Shown here: positions 61,272-64,000 of the stretch, piece after piece
Layout: each line of letters opens with the position of its first letter
Numbering within the stretch: position 1 is the stretch's first letter
Assembly: GCF_002160755.1 (NCBI RefSeq)
Contig: NZ_NFLE01000011.1
Location: 1 to 64,000 of the forward strand
Direction of reading: 5' to 3'
DNA from: Lachnoclostridium sp. An14
GTDB lineage: Bacteria; Bacillota; Clostridia; Lachnospirales; Lachnospiraceae
DNA length: 64,000 nt
Notes under the pieces: model-generated
Seen by the model: only the letters and a program-made list of their open reading frames with translations
Databases searched by the model: none
Told to the model about the DNA's origin: nothing
Program-made: the position numbers and the translations under genes

Positions 61272-61331
61272 GCTACTCAAAGTAGCTAACAAAAAGCTAC
61301 TCATAAATCATTTTGAATACCTCATATTCAA
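61272..61331. promoter_or_regulatory. operator region upstream of the xre gene
   Basis: Two perfect palindromes: GCTACT-CAA-AGTAGC (61272-61286), with a further AGCTACT near 61296, and TTGAATA-CCTCA-TATTCAA (61313-61331). They lie 31-90 bases before the XRE start and could serve autoregulation and control of the divergent MATE leader. Confidence 0.55.
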
Positions 61332-61361
61332 AGTACAATACTATATGTGAGGTGACGGAGC

Positions 61362-61674
61362 GTGGCTAAGAAAAAGCAACAGACCGTTTATTCCTTTGGT
61401 TCCTCGCTCCGGCGTGCAAGAGAAAAACGGGAATATACCCGTGAACAAATTGCCGAACGAGCGGGGATTAGTCCTCGTTTTGTTTCTGCGATAGAGAATG
61501 ATCGTCGCAAGCCAAGTTTGGATGTGTTAATTCGGCTTGTTCATGCTATTGGAGCATCTTTTGATGAAGTGCTTGCACCGCAGTCGATTCCAGAGGATTA
61601 TACAACCGATAGGATCAAACGTCTTATTACACAGTGCAGCCAACGAGATCAAGAACTTGTTTTGGCTCTTATTG
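61362..61674 (+). pseudogene. XRE-family regulator interrupted by an IS element (5' part)
   Basis: GTG 61362 with GAGGTGACGGAG upstream. The N-terminal helix-turn-helix is complete (YTREQIAERAGISPRFVSAI). The native frame runs to the IS at 61675; the present frame continues 18 residues into IS sequence and stops at 61733. The true end (Asp-Gln-Met-Leu-Asp-Ser-Arg-Glu-Glu-Lys-Gln-stop) lies beyond the IS at 63218-63253. Only the last 11 native residues are replaced, so the protein may still bind DNA. Confidence 0.88.
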
Positions 61675-63212
61675 GAGTTGTTGACAAACCCCATCGAATT
61701 TTTCGTCTGACCGACAGAAGATTGACAATTTGAAAAAAGAATAAAAAAGAACGCCATTTCCGGCGTTACTCCAAGCATTTTATCATCCGTTTGAGATTAA
61801 AAGCGGTCGCAGACAAGAGACAGTGATCCTCCGCTGCCTCTAATCCTCGCCGATACAATTTTCGCAGATTATGTCTCGCTTTTTGAGCGGCAAAACTGCC
61901 CTCGCACCATATCTGGCGCAAATTCAATATATGAGTATGCGCGGGTGTTCCTTCTGTTTGCCGATGTCGCTGCACCGCTTTTTCAAAGATGTTCACGCGA
62001 ATGGTGCGACTCCGGTGACTACTGCTAACACATCGACTTGCTATCGGACAAGAAATGCAGTCCTTGGGAGCGGCACGGTAGACGCGACAGACATTAAAAT
62101 TTCCGCGTTCCAGGCTGCGAAGTGGCAGGCCTTTTCCTGTAGGACAGATAAATCGCTCTGTCTCTGCATCATAGTCAAATGCTTCTCGTGTCAGTTCCAC
62201 CTTACTGGTCGTGCCGCCACTGACACCTGGTGTGTAAAACGTGACTCCCATATCCTCCATCGTCTGACAGATAAGGCTCGTACCATACGCGCTGTCTGCC
62301 CCGGCTGTGCGAATATCCAGCCCCAAATGATTGCGCATATAATCAATACGTTCCAGATATGGTACTGAATCGCTGACATCTCCGGGCGTTACCGCTACGT
62401 CTACAATCATTCCGTTTGCGGCATCAATGCTTTGATGGTTCAGATAGTGCATTCCTTCCGGCTTTCCGGGTCTGTGCATCATTCCGGCATCCGGATCGGT
62501 GGTACTAACAGTCTTTTCTACCATCACTTTTCCTTCTGGGCGTCGGCGTTTCCGTTGCGGCTTGATCATGCCCATTTCTTCCAAACGGCTGCGCTCTTGT
62601 TCTTCGTATGCATCCAAACGTTCCAGATAACTCCCGGCCTCCTTTTCCACCATAACTTTGATGTTTTTTCGGGAAGAAGCGTTTGCTTTAATATGTGTAG
62701 AGTCAGTCAGGATAGTATGTCCTGTTATAAGCCCCTTGTTCATGCATTGCAGCAACACCTGCTCGAAAAGTCGGCGAAACAGGCCAGTCTCGCGAAACCG
62801 TCTGCGTCTGTTCTGCGAGATCGTGGAATGGTCGGGTACCGTATCGTCCAGATCCAGTCCCAGAAACCACCGATAAGCCACATTTACACGGATCTCCTGT
62901 TCGAGCCGTCTTTCAGATTCGATTCCATACAGAAAGCCAATGAGCAGGTATTTTATCAAAATAATTGGATCAACGCTTGGTCGGCCGGTCTTTTCGCTGT
63001 AACAGCCAGCGGTGTCGTGATAGATAAAAGAAAAGTCTATATGCCGCTCCAGCTTACGCAAAAAATGATCTTCCGGTACCAAATCTTCGATCGTGATCGT
63101 GTGAAGCCTGAGTTGCTTACCTTCTGTCCGTGTCAGCATATCCGTCCCACCCTGTCTTTTCTTCTATTTTATCACGCAGTTTAAAAATTGGGTAGGGTTT
63201 GTCAACAGCTCC
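61675..63212 (-). mobile_element. IS1182-family insertion sequence (~1538 bp)
   Basis: Ends begin GGAG(T/C)TGTTGACAAACCC as inverted repeats (61675-61692 and 63195-63212) with similarity continuing some bases inward. A 5-bp TTATT occurs on both sides (61670-61674 and 63213-63217). One transposase gene fills the element. Confidence 0.9.
61766..63139 (-). CDS. IS1182-family transposase
   Basis: 457 residues. N-terminal DUF772-type domain (LVPEDHFLRKLERHIDFSFI, GRPSVDPIILIKYLLIGFLY, DDTVPDHSTISQNRRRRF) then a DDE domain with ILTDSTHIKANAS, GADSAYGTS and a C-terminal Cys cluster (CISCPIASRC) before LRQIWCEGSFAAQKARHNLR containing the catalytic Glu. Length and motifs are complete. Confidence 0.94.
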   Translation of the reverse strand: MLTRTEGKQLRLHTITIEDLVPEDHFLRKLERHIDFSFIYHDTAGCYSEKTGRPSVDPIILIKYLLIGFLYGIESERRLEQEIRVNVAYRWFLGLDLDDTVPDHSTISQNRRRRFRETGLFRRLFEQVLLQCMNKGLITGHTILTDSTHIKANASSRKNIKVMVEKEAGSYLERLDAYEEQERSRLEEMGMIKPQRKRRRPEGKVMVEKTVSTTDPDAGMMHRPGKPEGMHYLNHQSIDAANGMIVDVAVTPGDVSDSVPYLERIDYMRNHLGLDIRTAGADSAYGTSLICQTMEDMGVTFYTPGVSGGTTSKVELTREAFDYDAETERFICPTGKGLPLRSLERGNFNVCRVYRAAPKDCISCPIASRCVSSSHRSRTIRVNIFEKAVQRHRQTEGTPAHTHILNLRQIWCEGSFAAQKARHNLRKLYRRGLEAAEDHCLLSATAFNLKRMIKCLE

Positions 63213-63217
63213 TTATT

Positions 63218-63253
63218 GACCAAATGTTAGATAGCAGAGAAGAAAAGCAGTAG
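63218..63253 (+). pseudogene. 3' remnant of the interrupted XRE gene
   Basis: After removal of the IS and one TTATT the frame from 61362 continues here as Asp-Gln-Met-Leu-Asp-Ser-Arg-Glu-Glu-Lys-Gln and stops at TAG 63251-63253. Confidence 0.85.
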
Positions 63254-63290
63254 CACAGGTATGAGTTTGCTCACCTGTGTTGCTGCTTTT
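63247..63290 (+). terminator. original terminator of the XRE gene
   Basis: A 14-position stem with one mismatch (63247-63260 with 63273-63286) overlapping the native stop, followed by TTTTC. Confidence 0.8.
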
Positions 63291-63345
63291 CATAATGCAA
63301 CGGAAATATTGAATTTTGGGGCAGTTAAAGGAAAGCGGAGTATCT

Positions 63346-63531
63346 ATGACCTTTTTTGCAAGCAATGGAAAGGAATATCCTTTCCCGCTTGTTGGGGGGT
63401 TCCCCAAACCCCCGGCCCGACAAAAATGTGCGGGCCGAACACCATACGGGGCATGGTGGCTTGCGCGTCCAAAAGGACGCTTCTCTGCCGGAGGCATAGC
63501 AAAAGCCGGAGGCCGCGTCAAGGGTAAATAA
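63346..63531 (+). CDS. possible small protein overlapping the oriT-like region
   Basis: 61 codons from ATG 63346 with GGAAAGCGGAG upstream; basic, Pro/Gly-rich (FPLVGGFPKPPARQKCAGRT, ending GGRVKGK). It overlaps an oriT-like hairpin region, so the composition may just reflect DNA structure. Weak call. Confidence 0.3.
   Translation: MTFFASNGKEYPFPLVGGFPKPPARQKCAGRTPYGAWWLARPKGRFSAGGIAKAGGRVKGK
63387..63436 (+). other. oriT-like core of element B (site D)
   Basis: GCTTGTTGGGGGGTTCCCC followed by AAACCCCC matches the design of sites A and B in element C (GCTTGTTGGG, dyad, CCCAAACCC), and a GGCCCG/CGGGCC hairpin follows (63414-63419 with 63431-63436). It lies about 170 bases beyond the 3' end of a relaxase gene. 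Confidence 0.55.
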
Positions 63532-63608
63532 ATGCGCTTCGCGCACCCCTGACACAGCCCCCGGCTTTTCCTTTTGGGCAGACAAGGCGGCAAACCCGCA
63601 AAGCGGTT

Positions 63609-64000
63609 TTACCGGCCCTGCTCCTGATTGTTTTCTTTCTCCTGCTGGTACTCCTGCACCTGCTCAATCCTTAACAGTGCGTCCACATTGGCTTTCACCG
63701 TCTGCAATTCCTGGTTCTCTTTCCTAAGCCGCTTATAATCTTCATAGGCGGCCTTTTTCTTCGCCAGCAGGTCGTTGTATTCCGCCTGTAAGGTCTTGAC
63801 CGTCGGCAGCTTCTTTTCTCCAAATTCATCAAAGGCTCGTTTGGCAGCTTCGTGTAAAAGCAGTTCCGCTTCATGGGCTGCCCGGAACCGTGCCTTTTCC
63901 CTGGGGCTAGCTTTCCGGTAGGCCACATAGGTGTCGCGTGTTTTCGCATAATTGATGATGTGCTTTTTCAGATCAGCGATCTGCTCCATCCGGTGTTCGT
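63609..64000 (-). CDS. relaxase, C-terminal part (element B), cut by the window edge
   Basis: At least 130 residues; the frame is open through base 64000. The sequence is helical (VAYRKASPREKARFRAAHEA, KLPTVKTLQAEYNDLLAKKK, LQTVKANVDALLRIEQ) and parallels the C-terminal region of the element C relaxase (YRKSPDKEKYLRGHESE, KLPDLAALRKEYRSLNDRKT). It shows that element B also carries a mobilization module; the catalytic domain is outside the window. Confidence 0.85.
   Translation of the reverse strand, partial: EHRMEQIADLKKHIINYAKTRDTYVAYRKASPREKARFRAAHEAELLLHEAAKRAFDEFGEKKLPTVKTLQAEYNDLLAKKKAAYEDYKRLRKENQELQTVKANVDALLRIEQVQEYQQEKENNQEQGR

Overview
The window suggests a low-GC Gram-positive gut anaerobe of the Clostridia, most likely Lachnospiraceae. 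The only clearly chromosomal gene is lysS at the left edge. Everything else is stacked mobile DNA whose families (PcfJ/PcfK, TnpX/TnpW, PrgI, Maff2, cysteine-rich VLP and KTR proteins) are typical of Clostridial integrative conjugative elements (ICEs). No rRNA, tRNA or CRISPR array was seen.

Layout. (1) 1-1.73 kb: lysS with a consensus promoter. (2) 1.73-23.43 kb, element A: a tyrosine integrase and a small excisionase-like gene on the minus strand, a structured leader with its own promoter and two terminator hairpins (3.81-4.10 kb), then a plus-strand DNA-processing operon: YqaJ-type exonuclease, RecD2-like helicase, primase-like protein, PcfK, PcfJ, NAD-dependent DNA ligase, several small proteins and a final trio (18.1-23.4 kb) of unrecognised proteins of 705, 824 and 210 residues. 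No relaxase or secretion genes of A are visible. (3) 23.5 to beyond 64 kb, element B (minus-strand backbone): a large serine recombinase with its own tnpW, two sigma-like genes, ABC, MFS and MATE transporters with MerR and TetR regulators, an XRE gene broken by an IS1182-family insertion, and the C-terminal end of a relaxase at the right edge. (4) 25.12-51.30 kb, element C: a complete ICE of about 26.2 kb inserted inside element B's recombinase gene. It carries a replication initiator with in-gene 15-bp repeats, a type IV secretion and coupling module, a methyltransferase, a cell-wall hydrolase, topoisomerase III, an ArdA/ArdC-type antirestriction fusion, relaxase and MobC with candidate oriT, an attenuator-controlled RlmN/Cfr-family rRNA methyltransferase, a sigma-like pair, TnpW and the recombinase TnpX.

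How it fits together. Element C ends in 18-bp imperfect inverted repeats; the right one overlaps the last codons of tnpX. Deleting C and keeping one copy of the shared AAA rejoins B's recombinase into one 581-codon frame. Precise excision of C by its own TnpX should therefore rebuild B's recombinase, so C may act as a reversible lock on B's mobility. Element C also has two almost identical oriT-like sequences in opposite orientation 5.5 kb apart, and a perfect 26-bp inverted repeat around its conjugation module. Resistance-type cargo sits behind leader-peptide attenuators in C (rRNA methyltransferase) and B (MATE pump). An ~830-bp duplicated segment in B brackets the ABC/MFS transporter cargo.

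All calls come from reading the sequence and translations. Family names rest on recognised motifs, not on database searches.
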